Shown here piece by piece: positions 52,749-60,549 of a DNA stretch of 64,000 nt; position 1 is the stretch's first letter, and every line of letters begins with the position of its first letter. Location of the stretch: contig NZ_CP108513.1 of the NCBI RefSeq assembly GCF_035989285.1, forward strand, positions 3,720,001 to 3,784,000, in the 5' to 3' direction. Made by a program: the position numbers and the translations under genes. The notes under the pieces are model-generated. The model saw only the letters and a list, made by a program, of their open reading frames with translations, searched no databases and was not told the DNA's origin. This stretch comes from Streptomyces sp. NBC_01235. Lineage in GTDB: Bacteria > Actinomycetota > Actinomycetes > Streptomycetales > Streptomycetaceae.

Positions 52749-52766
52749 TTCAACGGTATCGTTGAA
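52749..52766. promoter_or_regulatory. Operator between the esterase and TioE-type genes
   Basis: TTCAACGGTATCGTTGAA is a dyad with perfect 6-bp arms, 3 bp upstream of the esterase start codon and 37 bp before the regulator start. Binding would cover the esterase promoter or start. Confidence 0.7.
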
Positions 52767-52803
52767 CCAACGGTGGAAACTTCTCGGCGATATCGGCAGG
52801 ACA

Positions 52804-53532
52804 GTGAGGCAAAACCTTCAAAGCGGTGGTCGGTTCAGGCCGGTCGACCTGGCGCGAGCGCACGGTCTGTCCACACAGGCGGTCAGGAACTACGAGGCGG
52901 CCGGCATCCTTCCGGCCGCCGAGCGCACCTCGCACGGCTACCGCACCTACACGCCGCTGCACGCGCAGGCCCTGCGCGCGTTCCTCGCTCTCGTGCCCGG
53001 ACACGGCCACCGGACGGCCACGGCGATCATGCGGGCGATCAACGGGGACGCCACCGAGGACGCGCTTCGGCTCATCGACGAAAGTCACGCGCAGCTTCTC
53101 GACGACCGCCGCACCCTCCAGGCCGTCGAAACCGCTGTCGCCGACCTCGAACCCCTGCCGCGCGAACGCGGCGAGATGTTCGTCGGCCCCCTGGCGAGCA
53201 GGCTCGGCGTCCGCCCGGCCACCCTGCGAAAATGGGAACGCGCCGGCCTGGTCCAGCCGCGTCGCGATCCGCAGACGGGCTACCGGGTCTACAGCGCGGC
53301 CGACGTACGCGACGCCCTCCTGGTCCACCAGCTCCGACGGGGCGGCTACCTGCTCGAACAGGTCGCGCCGCTGATCGCCCAGGTCCGTTCCGCAGGAGGC
53401 ATCGAGCCGCTCGAGTCGACACTGCGCGACTGGCGTGCCCGCCTCTCGGCCCGAAGCCGCGCCATGCTCACCGGCGCCGCCGCACTGGACGCCTACCTCG
53501 CGCGGTCAGGAGGTCAGGCGATCTCGTCGTAG
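52804..53532 (+). CDS. TioE-type regulator with two MerR-like HTH domains
   Basis: A 242-residue protein with two MerR-type DNA-binding modules in tandem: residues 12-50 (RPVDLARAHGLSTQAVRNYE) and about 124-165 (GPLASRLGVRPATLRKWERA, then GYRVYSAADVRDA). This layout is found in TioE-family regulators. GTG 52804 is preceded by GGCAGG. It is divergent from the erythromycin-esterase/Rrf2 operon and probably controls it. Its 3' end overlaps the convergent small membrane gene by 19 bp. Confidence 0.8.
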   Translation: MRQNLQSGGRFRPVDLARAHGLSTQAVRNYEAAGILPAAERTSHGYRTYTPLHAQALRAFLALVPGHGHRTATAIMRAINGDATEDALRLIDESHAQLLDDRRTLQAVETAVADLEPLPRERGEMFVGPLASRLGVRPATLRKWERAGLVQPRRDPQTGYRVYSAADVRDALLVHQLRRGGYLLEQVAPLIAQVRSAGGIEPLESTLRDWRARLSARSRAMLTGAAALDAYLARSGGQAISS

Positions 53533-53774
53533 TCCGTCGGCACGTTCTCGTCGGCACCGGGACGGCCCGCGCCGGTCCGTTTCTCCCGCGCCCGCAGCGC
53601 CGCCCACAGCAGGGCCCACGCGGGGACCAGGTACCAGGGCAGGGGCCAGGCCGTGCGCCACCAGCCGGCGCTCGGCTTGAAGACGGCTTCGACGGCGGCG
53701 GACGCCATGGCTGCGGCCAAGGTCCAGCACAGGAGCCTTCCCGCCCACCGCGCCGCCAGGCCCGGACGGTTCAT
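53514..53774 (-). CDS. Small membrane protein
   Basis: An 86-residue protein with two hydrophobic segments (about 8-31 and 43-62) and a charged C-terminus (RAREKRTGAGRPGADENVPT). No family recognised. It overlaps the convergent regulator gene by 19 bp. Confidence 0.55.
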   Translation of the reverse strand: MNRPGLAARWAGRLLCWTLAAAMASAAVEAVFKPSAGWWRTAWPLPWYLVPAWALLWAALRAREKRTGAGRPGADENVPTDYDEIA

Positions 53775-53816
53775 TACGCCAGTGTGCAGCCAACCGAGTG
53801 CTGATCGGAAGTGACT

Positions 53817-53844
53817 GCCGGCCGGTGAACTACGACCGACCGGC
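53817..53844 (-). terminator. Terminator of the arabinan ABC/GH operon
   Basis: GCCGGCCGGT and ACCGACCGGC pair with one mismatch around an 8-nt loop, just after the GH51 gene. Between them and the stop lie four imperfect copies of a ~12-bp ACTCGCCGNGT unit (about 53848-53890). Confidence 0.55.
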
Positions 53845-53897
53845 GATCACTCGACACGCACTCGCCGCGTACTCGCCGTGTACTCGTCGCGCAGGCC

Positions 53898-55412
53898 CTA
53901 CGCCAGCCTGATCACGTTCCAGGACAGCGGTTCCAGCGTCGCCGTGAGGCTGCCCTCGTCCGTCAGCGCCGTGCCCCCGGCCGCGTGCGGGGCGACCCGC
54001 TCGGGGTCGGCGAGGGTGTTACGGGCGTCCGGGTCGGCGTCGGCGAGCACGCTGTGCTCCACGACCGACGTCAGGTCCAGTCCGTTCAGGCCGACTTGGA
54101 GGGGCAGCGCGTCGGTGCGGCTGCGGTTGACCGCGAAGACGGTGACCGTGCCGTCCTCGGCGCGCACGGCCGTGGCGTGCAGGAGAGCCGCCTCGCCGTA
54201 CTTCTTCGTCTCGTACGTCGGTGAGTCCACCCGTACGTCGAGGACCGTACCCCGGCCGTACTTCGACGCCTGCGCGAACGGGAAGAACGTCGTCTGCCGC
54301 CACGCCGGGCCGCCCGGCTCGGTCATGATCGGGGCGATGACGTTGACGAGCTGGGCGAGGCAGGCGACCGTCACCCGGTCGGCGTGCCGGAGCAGCGCGA
54401 TGAGGAGCGAGCCGAAGACGACGGCGTCCATGACGCTGTAGTTGTCCTCCAGCAGGCGGGGCGCCTCCGCCCAGTCCCGCGCGCCGGAGTTCTCGATCGC
54501 GTGCCACCCCGAGATGTACCAGACGTTCCACTCGTCGAAGGAGAGGTTGATCTTCTTCTTCGACTTGAGCTTCGCGCCGATGTGGTCGCAGGTGGCGACG
54601 ACGTTCTCGATGAACGACTCCATGTCCACGGCGGAGGCCAGGAAGGAGTCGACGTCGCCGTCCTGGGGCTCGTAGTAGGCGTGCAGGGAGATGTAGTCGA
54701 CCAGGTCGTACGTCTCCGCGAGGACCGTCGCCTCCCACTCGGCGAAGGTCGGCATGGACTGGCTGGAGGAGCCGCAGGCGACCAGTTCCACGGACGGGTC
54801 CAGCTGGCGCATGGCGCGAGCGGTCTCGGCGGCGACGCGGCCGTACTCCTCGGCGGTCTTGTGGCCGGTCTGCCAGGGGCCGTCCATCTCGTTGCCCAGA
54901 CACCAGAGCCTGATGCCGAAGGGGTCCTTGTCGCCGTGGTCGACGCGGAGGTCCGAGAGCGCCGTGCCGGCCGGGTGGTTGGCGTACTCCTGGAGTTCCA
55001 GGGCCTCCGCCACGCCCCGCGTGCCGAGGTTGATCGCCATCATGGGCTCGGCCTGCGGGCCGACCTTCTTCAGGAAGGCGATGTACTCGGAGAGTCCGAA
55101 GCGGTTCGTCTCCGTCGAGCGCCAGGCGAGGTCCAGGCGGCGCGGGCGGTCCGCCACCGGGCCCACCGAGTCCTCCCACTTGTAGCCCGAGACGAAGTTT
55201 CCTCCGGGGTAGCGGATGGCGGTGACGCCCAGTTCGCGGACCAGGTCCAGGACGTCCTGCCGGAGGCCGGCCTCGTCCGCGGTGGGGTGGTCCGGTTCGA
55301 AGATCCCTGTGTAGACGCAGCGGCCCAGGTGTTCCACGAAGCTGCCGAAGACGCGGGGGTTCACCTCGCCGATGGTGAAGGCGGGGTCGAGGGTGAAGCG
55401 GGCGGTGTGCAT
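53898..55412 (-). CDS. arfA: Alpha-L-arabinofuranosidase, glycoside hydrolase family 51
   Basis: A 504-residue intracellular GH51 enzyme with VFGSFVEHLGRCVY at the N-terminus, the acid/base in CLGNEMDGPW (E175) and the nucleophile in SFDEWNVWY (E294). It releases L-arabinose from arabino-oligosaccharides; the lack of a signal peptide fits hydrolysis after import by the ABC transporter of the same operon. ATG 55412 is at the conserved start (MHTARFTLDPAF). The gap to the GH43 gene holds an intergenic repeat. Confidence 0.92.
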   Translation of the reverse strand: MHTARFTLDPAFTIGEVNPRVFGSFVEHLGRCVYTGIFEPDHPTADEAGLRQDVLDLVRELGVTAIRYPGGNFVSGYKWEDSVGPVADRPRRLDLAWRSTETNRFGLSEYIAFLKKVGPQAEPMMAINLGTRGVAEALELQEYANHPAGTALSDLRVDHGDKDPFGIRLWCLGNEMDGPWQTGHKTAEEYGRVAAETARAMRQLDPSVELVACGSSSQSMPTFAEWEATVLAETYDLVDYISLHAYYEPQDGDVDSFLASAVDMESFIENVVATCDHIGAKLKSKKKINLSFDEWNVWYISGWHAIENSGARDWAEAPRLLEDNYSVMDAVVFGSLLIALLRHADRVTVACLAQLVNVIAPIMTEPGGPAWRQTTFFPFAQASKYGRGTVLDVRVDSPTYETKKYGEAALLHATAVRAEDGTVTVFAVNRSRTDALPLQVGLNGLDLTSVVEHSVLADADPDARNTLADPERVAPHAAGGTALTDEGSLTATLEPLSWNVIRLA

Positions 55413-55446
55413 GGTCGCCTTTCGAGATGGGTGGTTCTGTTTCGTT

Positions 55447-55520
55447 GGCGGCTGCGGGTGCGTTGTGGCTGGTCGCGCCCACGCGGCGGAGCCGCAAATG
55501 GACACGGTCCCGCGCCCCTA
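55447..55520. repeat. Streptomyces-type intergenic repeat between GH43 and GH51 genes
   Basis: GCTGCGGGTGCGTTGTGGCT followed by GGTCGCGCCC and ending CCGCGCCCCTAAAGG. The wording matches the repeats at 39985 and 41982. The TAG stop of the GH43 gene (55518-55520) is read out of the repeat's CCCCTAAAGG end. Confidence 0.65.
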
Positions 55521-56486
55521 AAGGACGACTGGCCAGCCGTCCCTCTTCCAGCTCAGGGGGTTCAGCCCCAGCTTCGGCGTGCCCGCGTCCTCTGCGTCGT
55601 AGTAGTGGTATGCCAGGACATCTCTGCCCCTGTCCTTGAAGATCGATTCGCCGCCCGTGCCGACGAAGCGGCCGTGGCCTGCCAGGAGGAGGTCGCCGCC
55701 GCCCTCCAGCAGGGGCTTGCCCGTGCTGTCGGTGTACGGGCCCGTCACGCTGGTCGCCCTTGCGACCCTGATCTTGTAGGTGGAGTTCACGCCCTGGCAA
55801 CAGGCGTCGTACGACGCGAAGAGGTAGTAGTAGCGGCCGTGTTTGACGATGTACGGGCCCTCGACCGCGTAGGGGGCGTCCGGGCGGGTCGCCAGGTGGT
55901 GGACCGGGGCGTCCTGCACCGCCTCACCCGTCCTCGGGTCGAGTTCGACCATGCGGATGCCCGTCCAGTACGAGCCGAAGCTCATCCACAGTCTGCCGTC
56001 GGCCTGGATCACCGCCGGGTCGATGGCGTTCCAGGAATCGGTCGTCTCGGAGGTGAAGGCCTTGCCGTGGTCGGTCCAGGTGCCGGGCAGGCCCGTCGGG
56101 GACGTGGCCACGCCGATCGCGCTGTGGTTGGTACCCCATGACGACACGGCGTAGTACAGCCAGTACCTGCCCGCGCGGTAGGAGATGTCCGGCGCCCACG
56201 GGTCGCCCGTGCCGTTGTACTCGTACCACCAACTCGGGGGCTCGGCGAAGGCGTTGCCCGCGTCGTCCCACCGCACGCGGTCCTTCGACGTGCGCGCTCC
56301 GATGATGCCGCCGGTCGAATACGCCACGTAGCCGCCCGACTTGAGGTGGATCACCGTCGGGTCGTGGATGATCTGCTGGCCGGTGATGGGCTGGGGGTCG
56401 GGGTAGGTGACGTCGGCCGTCGCCGTGCCCGGCAACAGGGCGACCACTGCCGCGGCGAGCGGCGCGGCGAGTCTGAATCTCTTCAA
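55518..56486 (-). CDS. Secreted GH43 arabinanase (second copy)
   Basis: A 322-residue secreted GH43 protein with a TTG start (GAGGAG 8 bp upstream) and signal peptide ending TATA. Catalytic D42 (IIHDPT), D156 (NAIDPA) and E209 (VEGPYI) are present, as is SYDACC. It is paralogous to 42130-43155. It lies 21 bp after the permease gene, within the ABC operon, and supplies oligosaccharides outside the cell for import. Confidence 0.9.
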   Translation of the reverse strand: MKRFRLAAPLAAAVVALLPGTATADVTYPDPQPITGQQIIHDPTVIHLKSGGYVAYSTGGIIGARTSKDRVRWDDAGNAFAEPPSWWYEYNGTGDPWAPDISYRAGRYWLYYAVSSWGTNHSAIGVATSPTGLPGTWTDHGKAFTSETTDSWNAIDPAVIQADGRLWMSFGSYWTGIRMVELDPRTGEAVQDAPVHHLATRPDAPYAVEGPYIVKHGRYYYLFASYDACCQGVNSTYKIRVARATSVTGPYTDSTGKPLLEGGGDLLLAGHGRFVGTGGESIFKDRGRDVLAYHYYDAEDAGTPKLGLNPLSWKRDGWPVVL

Positions 56487-56507
56487 CTCAGGCTCTCCTC
56501 AGGGTGG

Positions 56508-57389
56508 TTACTGACCGGCCAGACCCGTGTGGGCGACGCCCGCCACGATCTGCCTCTGGAAGAAGACGAAGACGATGATCAGCGGCAGGCCCGCCATGAG
56601 ACCGCCGGCCATGAGCTGGGCCCACTGGATGCCGTAGGAGTTCATGACGGTCGCGATGCCGTTCGGCATGGTCATCAGGTCGGGGTTGTTGGTCACCATG
56701 TACGGCCACAGGAAGTTGTTCCACGAGGCGATGAAGGTGAAGATGCCGACCGCGGCGAGGGAGGGGCGGGACAGCGGGACGACGATGGTGAAGAAGATCC
56801 GCCAGCGGCCCGCGCCGTCGATGAAGGCGGCCTCCTCCAGTTCGCGGGGGATGCCCTGGAAGAACTTGTAGAGGATGTAGACCATCGCGGCGGGCGCGCA
56901 CTGCGGCAGGATCATGCCCCAGTAGGTGTCGACCATCCCCATCTGCTGGACGGTGGTGAACAGCGGGACGCCGAGGACGGCCGGGGAGATCATCAGGCCC
57001 CCCATCACCACGCCCATCAGGACGGTCTTCCCCTTGAACTCGGTGCGGGCGAAGCCGTATCCGGCGAGTGCGGCGACGGTGACCACGACGGCCGTCACCA
57101 GGATCGACACCACAAGGGAGTTGACGAACCAGTTCGTGATGTTGCCGGTCTTCCAGAGGGACTTCCAGGCCTGGAGCGTCCAGACCTTCGGCAGCCAGTG
57201 CGGCGGGATCTCGGCCGCCTCGGCCTCCGACTTGAGCGAGGTGAACAGGGCCGCGGCGATCGGCGCCACGAAGACGGCGGAGACGGCGACGCCGATCAGC
57301 GTGAGGACGATCTGGCTGGGCGTCCAGGGCTTGCGGGAGCTGGTGCGCACGGTTCGTTCGGCGCGCACGGGCGTCTCGGCGGTGGTCAT
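56508..57389 (-). CDS. Carbohydrate ABC transporter permease, MalG (CUT1) type
   Basis: A 293-residue permease with six helices and the EAA motif ELEEAAFIDGAGRWRIFFTI. Start overlaps the previous stop by ATGA. Pairs with the MalF-type protein to import arabino-oligosaccharides, as judged from the neighbouring GH43 and GH51 genes. No ATPase is encoded here; CUT1 systems of streptomycetes commonly use the shared MsiK ATPase. Confidence 0.9.
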   Translation of the reverse strand: MTTAETPVRAERTVRTSSRKPWTPSQIVLTLIGVAVSAVFVAPIAAALFTSLKSEAEAAEIPPHWLPKVWTLQAWKSLWKTGNITNWFVNSLVVSILVTAVVVTVAALAGYGFARTEFKGKTVLMGVVMGGLMISPAVLGVPLFTTVQQMGMVDTYWGMILPQCAPAAMVYILYKFFQGIPRELEEAAFIDGAGRWRIFFTIVVPLSRPSLAAVGIFTFIASWNNFLWPYMVTNNPDLMTMPNGIATVMNSYGIQWAQLMAGGLMAGLPLIIVFVFFQRQIVAGVAHTGLAGQ

Positions 57390-58324
57390 CGGCCGCCCTC
57401 CTCACGGTTGCGCAGCAGCGCCATCCGCGCGAGGGCGACGGCCGCGATGATCACGAAGAAGATGATGGACATCGCGGAGGCGTAGCCCACGCGGTAGCTG
57501 GTGAAGCCCTGCTCGAGGGTGTACTGGACGAAGGAGCGGGTGCTGAGCTCGGGGCCTGGGCTGAAGTCCATCATCACGACGGCCTGGTCGAAGAGCTGGA
57601 GCGATGCGAGGACCTGGAGCGCGATCACCAGGCCGGTGATGTGGCGCAGCATCGGCAGCGTGATGTGGACCATCCGGTGCCAGGCGTTCGCGCCGTCCAG
57701 CTTGGCGGCCTCGTAGAGGTGGTCGGGGATGCCCTGGAGCGCGGCGAGGTACAGCAGGAAGCTGAAGCCCACCGTCCACCACAGTGTCTGGATGACGATG
57801 GCGAGCATCGCGTACGACTTGTCGGTCAGCCAGGGCGTGGTGAGCCCGAAGGTCTCGTTGAACAGGCCGATCCCCTGGGTGAACAGCCACTGCCACATGT
57901 TGGCGGCGACCGTCGACGGCAGCAGGAACGGCGCGAAGAAGCACAGCCGCCACAGCCACTTGCCGCGCTCGATGTGGTGCGCGAGCATCGCGAGCAGGAA
58001 GGCGAGGACCGTGATGCACGGCACGACGAGCAGCGTGAAGTAGGCGCTGTGGCCGAGCGCGTCCCACATCGCCGAGTCGTTCAGGGCGTCGCGGTAGTTG
58101 TCGAGGCCGACGAAGCTCGCGCCGTCGCCGGAGATGTTGGCGTCCGTGAAGCTGAGGTAGACGCCGCGCAGCAGCGGCCAGACCACGAACAGCGCGAAGA
58201 GCACCAGGAACGGGGCGATGAACCAACCCCCGTGCTGGAAGCCCTGCTTGCGGCGGACGGTCGCGGTGGCGGCGGCGGTCTTCGCCCGCGCCGGTGCGAC
58301 GACGGTCTCGGCACTGGTCGTCAT
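57386..58324 (-). CDS. Carbohydrate ABC transporter permease, MalF (CUT1) type
   Basis: A 312-residue permease: basic, Ala-rich lead, six helices and EAA loop HLYEAAKLDGANAWHRMVHI. ATG 58324 overlaps the binding-protein stop by ATGA. Confidence 0.9.
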   Translation of the reverse strand: MTTSAETVVAPARAKTAAATATVRRKQGFQHGGWFIAPFLVLFALFVVWPLLRGVYLSFTDANISGDGASFVGLDNYRDALNDSAMWDALGHSAYFTLLVVPCITVLAFLLAMLAHHIERGKWLWRLCFFAPFLLPSTVAANMWQWLFTQGIGLFNETFGLTTPWLTDKSYAMLAIVIQTLWWTVGFSFLLYLAALQGIPDHLYEAAKLDGANAWHRMVHITLPMLRHITGLVIALQVLASLQLFDQAVVMMDFSPGPELSTRSFVQYTLEQGFTSYRVGYASAMSIIFFVIIAAVALARMALLRNREEGGR

Positions 58325-59670
58325 GCGAGCGCACCTCCCTGCGCGGCGGTCTTGCCGTCCATCGGGTTCTTCGACGCGAGGAGCTTGGTGAGATGGGACT
58401 TCATCCGCTGCGCGACGGCTGCCGGCTTCGCGGAGCCCATGGTCGAGGAGACGACGACGGGGCCGAGGTCCTGGGCGAGGACGCCGGTGGAGCCCGCGAA
58501 CCACACCTTCGGCTCGGTGGCCTGGTGGTCCATCGCCAAGGCGTATTCGTTCTGCGGGGTGAGCTTCTTGTACGCGTCCGTGGACAGCGTCGGCGTGTAC
58601 GCGGGGATGTGGCCGCCGGCCGCCCACTGCAGGGCGTGCGTGACGACGTACGCGGCCAGCTCGTGCGCGGCCTCGTCGGTGGCGCCGCCGCGGCCGGACC
58701 GGTGCGGCAGGACGAACGCGTGCGACTCGGCGTGGGTGGCCTGCTTGCCGAAGACGGGCGGCAGCGGGGTCGCGCCGTAGTCCAGCTTCGCGCCGGAGAA
58801 GACCGGCACCGACCAGTTGCCCTCCCAGGTGAAGGGGGCGCCGTTGATGAACTGCTCGCCGGTCGGCGCGCCCGGGATGACGTACCCGTCGGTGACGTGC
58901 CTGCGGAGGAACTCCAGGACCTGGGTGGCCTTGTCGACGTCGAAGAGGACCTCGGTGTCGTCGTCGTCGAACCACTGGCCGCCGAGCTGGGTGTAGAAGG
59001 CGACGAAGAACCACCACTGGAAGTTCTGGTCGTTGGTCCACAGACCGATGGTCTGCAGGCCCTTCTTCTGGACCTGCTTGGCCTTCTTCAGGACGTCGAA
59101 CCACTCGTCGGTGGAGGTGACCGGGATCATCCGGCCGTCGTCGCCGAGCAGGTCCGCCTTCTTCAGTACGTCCTTGCGGTAGAAGCAGAGCTGTACGTGG
59201 ATGTCGAGCGGCAGGGCGTAGAGCTCGCCGTCGATGACACCGCGGTTCCACAGGGCCGGGTTGTAGTCCGCCTTGCGCACGCCGTACTTGGCGAGCAGGT
59301 CGACGTCCCACGGGTCGAGGAGCCGCCCCGGTGAGAAGCCCGCGACCCGGCCCATGTGCATGACGCCGAGCTCCGGTGCGCGGTTGCCCGCGGCGGCCAT
59401 GGCGAGCTTGGTGTAGAAGGGGTTGCCCCACTGGAGGGTGGAGTCCTTCACGTCGATGCCGGGGTGTTCTTCGCGGAAGGCGTCCAGCATCGCGATCATG
59501 TTGGCGCCGTCGCCGCCGCTGAAGAGGTTCCAGTACCGCACCCGGGTGTCCGCGCCGGAGGCGAGCGCGTCGGCGCCGGTCCCGAGGGCGGCGAAGCCGA
59601 AGCTGCCCGCCACGGCCAACCCGCCTGCTGCGGCGAGAAGTTGCCTGCGATTCAGGCCAGGTTGTCCCAT
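58321..59670 (-). CDS. Extracellular sugar-binding protein, CUT1 family (arabino-oligosaccharide type)
   Basis: A 449-residue binding protein with a Tat-like signal (NRRQLLAAAGGLAVAGS). The mature part has the family 1 binding fold: RVRYWNLFSGGDG, ALPLDIHVQLCFYRKDVLKK and GAPFTWEGNWSVP. There is no lipobox. AGGGG precedes ATG 59670. First gene of the operon binding protein-MalF-MalG-GH43-GH51, so the ligand is probably an arabino-oligosaccharide. Confidence 0.88.
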   Translation of the reverse strand: MGQPGLNRRQLLAAAGGLAVAGSFGFAALGTGADALASGADTRVRYWNLFSGGDGANMIAMLDAFREEHPGIDVKDSTLQWGNPFYTKLAMAAAGNRAPELGVMHMGRVAGFSPGRLLDPWDVDLLAKYGVRKADYNPALWNRGVIDGELYALPLDIHVQLCFYRKDVLKKADLLGDDGRMIPVTSTDEWFDVLKKAKQVQKKGLQTIGLWTNDQNFQWWFFVAFYTQLGGQWFDDDDTEVLFDVDKATQVLEFLRRHVTDGYVIPGAPTGEQFINGAPFTWEGNWSVPVFSGAKLDYGATPLPPVFGKQATHAESHAFVLPHRSGRGGATDEAAHELAAYVVTHALQWAAGGHIPAYTPTLSTDAYKKLTPQNEYALAMDHQATEPKVWFAGSTGVLAQDLGPVVVSSTMGSAKPAAVAQRMKSHLTKLLASKNPMDGKTAAQGGALA

Positions 59671-59691
59671 ACCGTACCCCTGTCGTTCGGC

Positions 59692-59757
59692 TGGTTCGAC
59701 GTGGTTCCGACGTGGTTCCGACGTGCTTCCGATGCGGTTTTGATGCGGTTCGACATT
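59692..59757. repeat. 11-bp tandem repeats in the leader of the binding-protein gene
   Basis: Six imperfect units of GGTTCCGACGT lie between the promoter (59786-59814) and the ATG at 59670, so they are transcribed. The period equals about one helical turn. Confidence 0.75.
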
Positions 59758-59785
59758 TCGAATCATGCTCGTAACTTCGAACGGG

Positions 59786-59814
59786 ACCGTAAAATCGAAG
59801 CGCTTGCGCGTCAA
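59786..59814 (-). promoter_or_regulatory. Arabinan-regulon promoter 2
   Basis: Minus-strand TTGACG (59814-59809), 17-bp spacer, TACGGT (59791-59786), nearly the same as promoter 1 at 43223-43251. LacI-like centres AGCGCTT occur within the spacer and in the dyad GATAGCGCTTTCTATC (59834-59849) upstream. Confidence 0.7.
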
Positions 59815-59940
59815 TGGTTTCGACAGGACTTCTGATAGCGCTTTCTATCCGTGGGCCCTCACGGACATCTCGTGACGCGGACACACCCAGCCGCGTAGGC
59901 TCGAACGGGCTGCCGCAGGGCGGTTGAGAAGGGGGAGCGG

Positions 59941-60549
59941 ATGGACATCGGGGGCGCGCGCGGGAGGGCGGCCCGGATCGCTTCGACGCTGCGGCGCGGG
60001 CGGACCGGACCGGCCATGCGCGAGCTGACCGGCGAGCTCTCCGCCGCGTTGCGGGCGCGCCCCGGGCGGCCGTCCGGGGTGCGGGACGTGTGCCGGGCGC
60101 TGTGCGAGGAGATGTCCGCGCGGCGTGGCGGGCGGCCCGTCGAGGTGCGGTTCGAGCGGTTCCCCGACGAGATCGAGGTGACCGGACTGTGGGTGGAGTT
60201 CCAGGACTTCGACCTGGTCATCGTCGAGGAGCGGGCCGAGGCGGTGCAGCAACTGGTCATTTTCGGACATGAGTTGTGGCACCTGCACGCCGGGCACAGC
60301 CACCACCACGGGCCCGGCACGGCGGCCGCGGCACGCGCGTTCGCCGACCGGCCCGGCTGGAGGGACGCGGCCATCTCCGTCGCCGCCCGCAACGGTTCCC
60401 GCCAGCGGGACGAGGCCGAGGCCGACGACTTCGGCCACCACCTTGCCTCCGCCGTCCGGCCCCTGGTGTCCGGCGAGGGCGCCGACAGGCCCCTCGACCC
60501 CCTGCAGCGGGCGTTCGGCTACCGCGGACGCGGAGGGACGACCCGGTGA
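59941..60549 (+). CDS. ImmA/IrrE-like metallopeptidase, probable regulator component
   Basis: A 202-residue protein with the zinc site HELWHLHAGH (HELWH, 110-114) in the ImmA/IrrE-like setting, preceded by VRDVCRALCEEMSARRGGRP and followed by QRDEAEADDFGHHLA. Such proteins cut repressors or serve as toxin-like parts. GGGGGAG precedes ATG 59941. The TGA overlaps the next start by GTGA. This trio (metallopeptidase, membrane protein, FAD oxidoreductase) recurs in streptomycetes, but its role is not known. Confidence 0.75.
   Translation: MDIGGARGRAARIASTLRRGRTGPAMRELTGELSAALRARPGRPSGVRDVCRALCEEMSARRGGRPVEVRFERFPDEIEVTGLWVEFQDFDLVIVEERAEAVQQLVIFGHELWHLHAGHSHHHGPGTAAAARAFADRPGWRDAAISVAARNGSRQRDEAEADDFGHHLASAVRPLVSGEGADRPLDPLQRAFGYRGRGGTTR

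Noticed and set aside
42130..59670. A composite transposon carrying the arabinan genes
   Set aside because: The repeated intergenic sequences are short, non-coding and differently placed, with no transposase or matching long ends.
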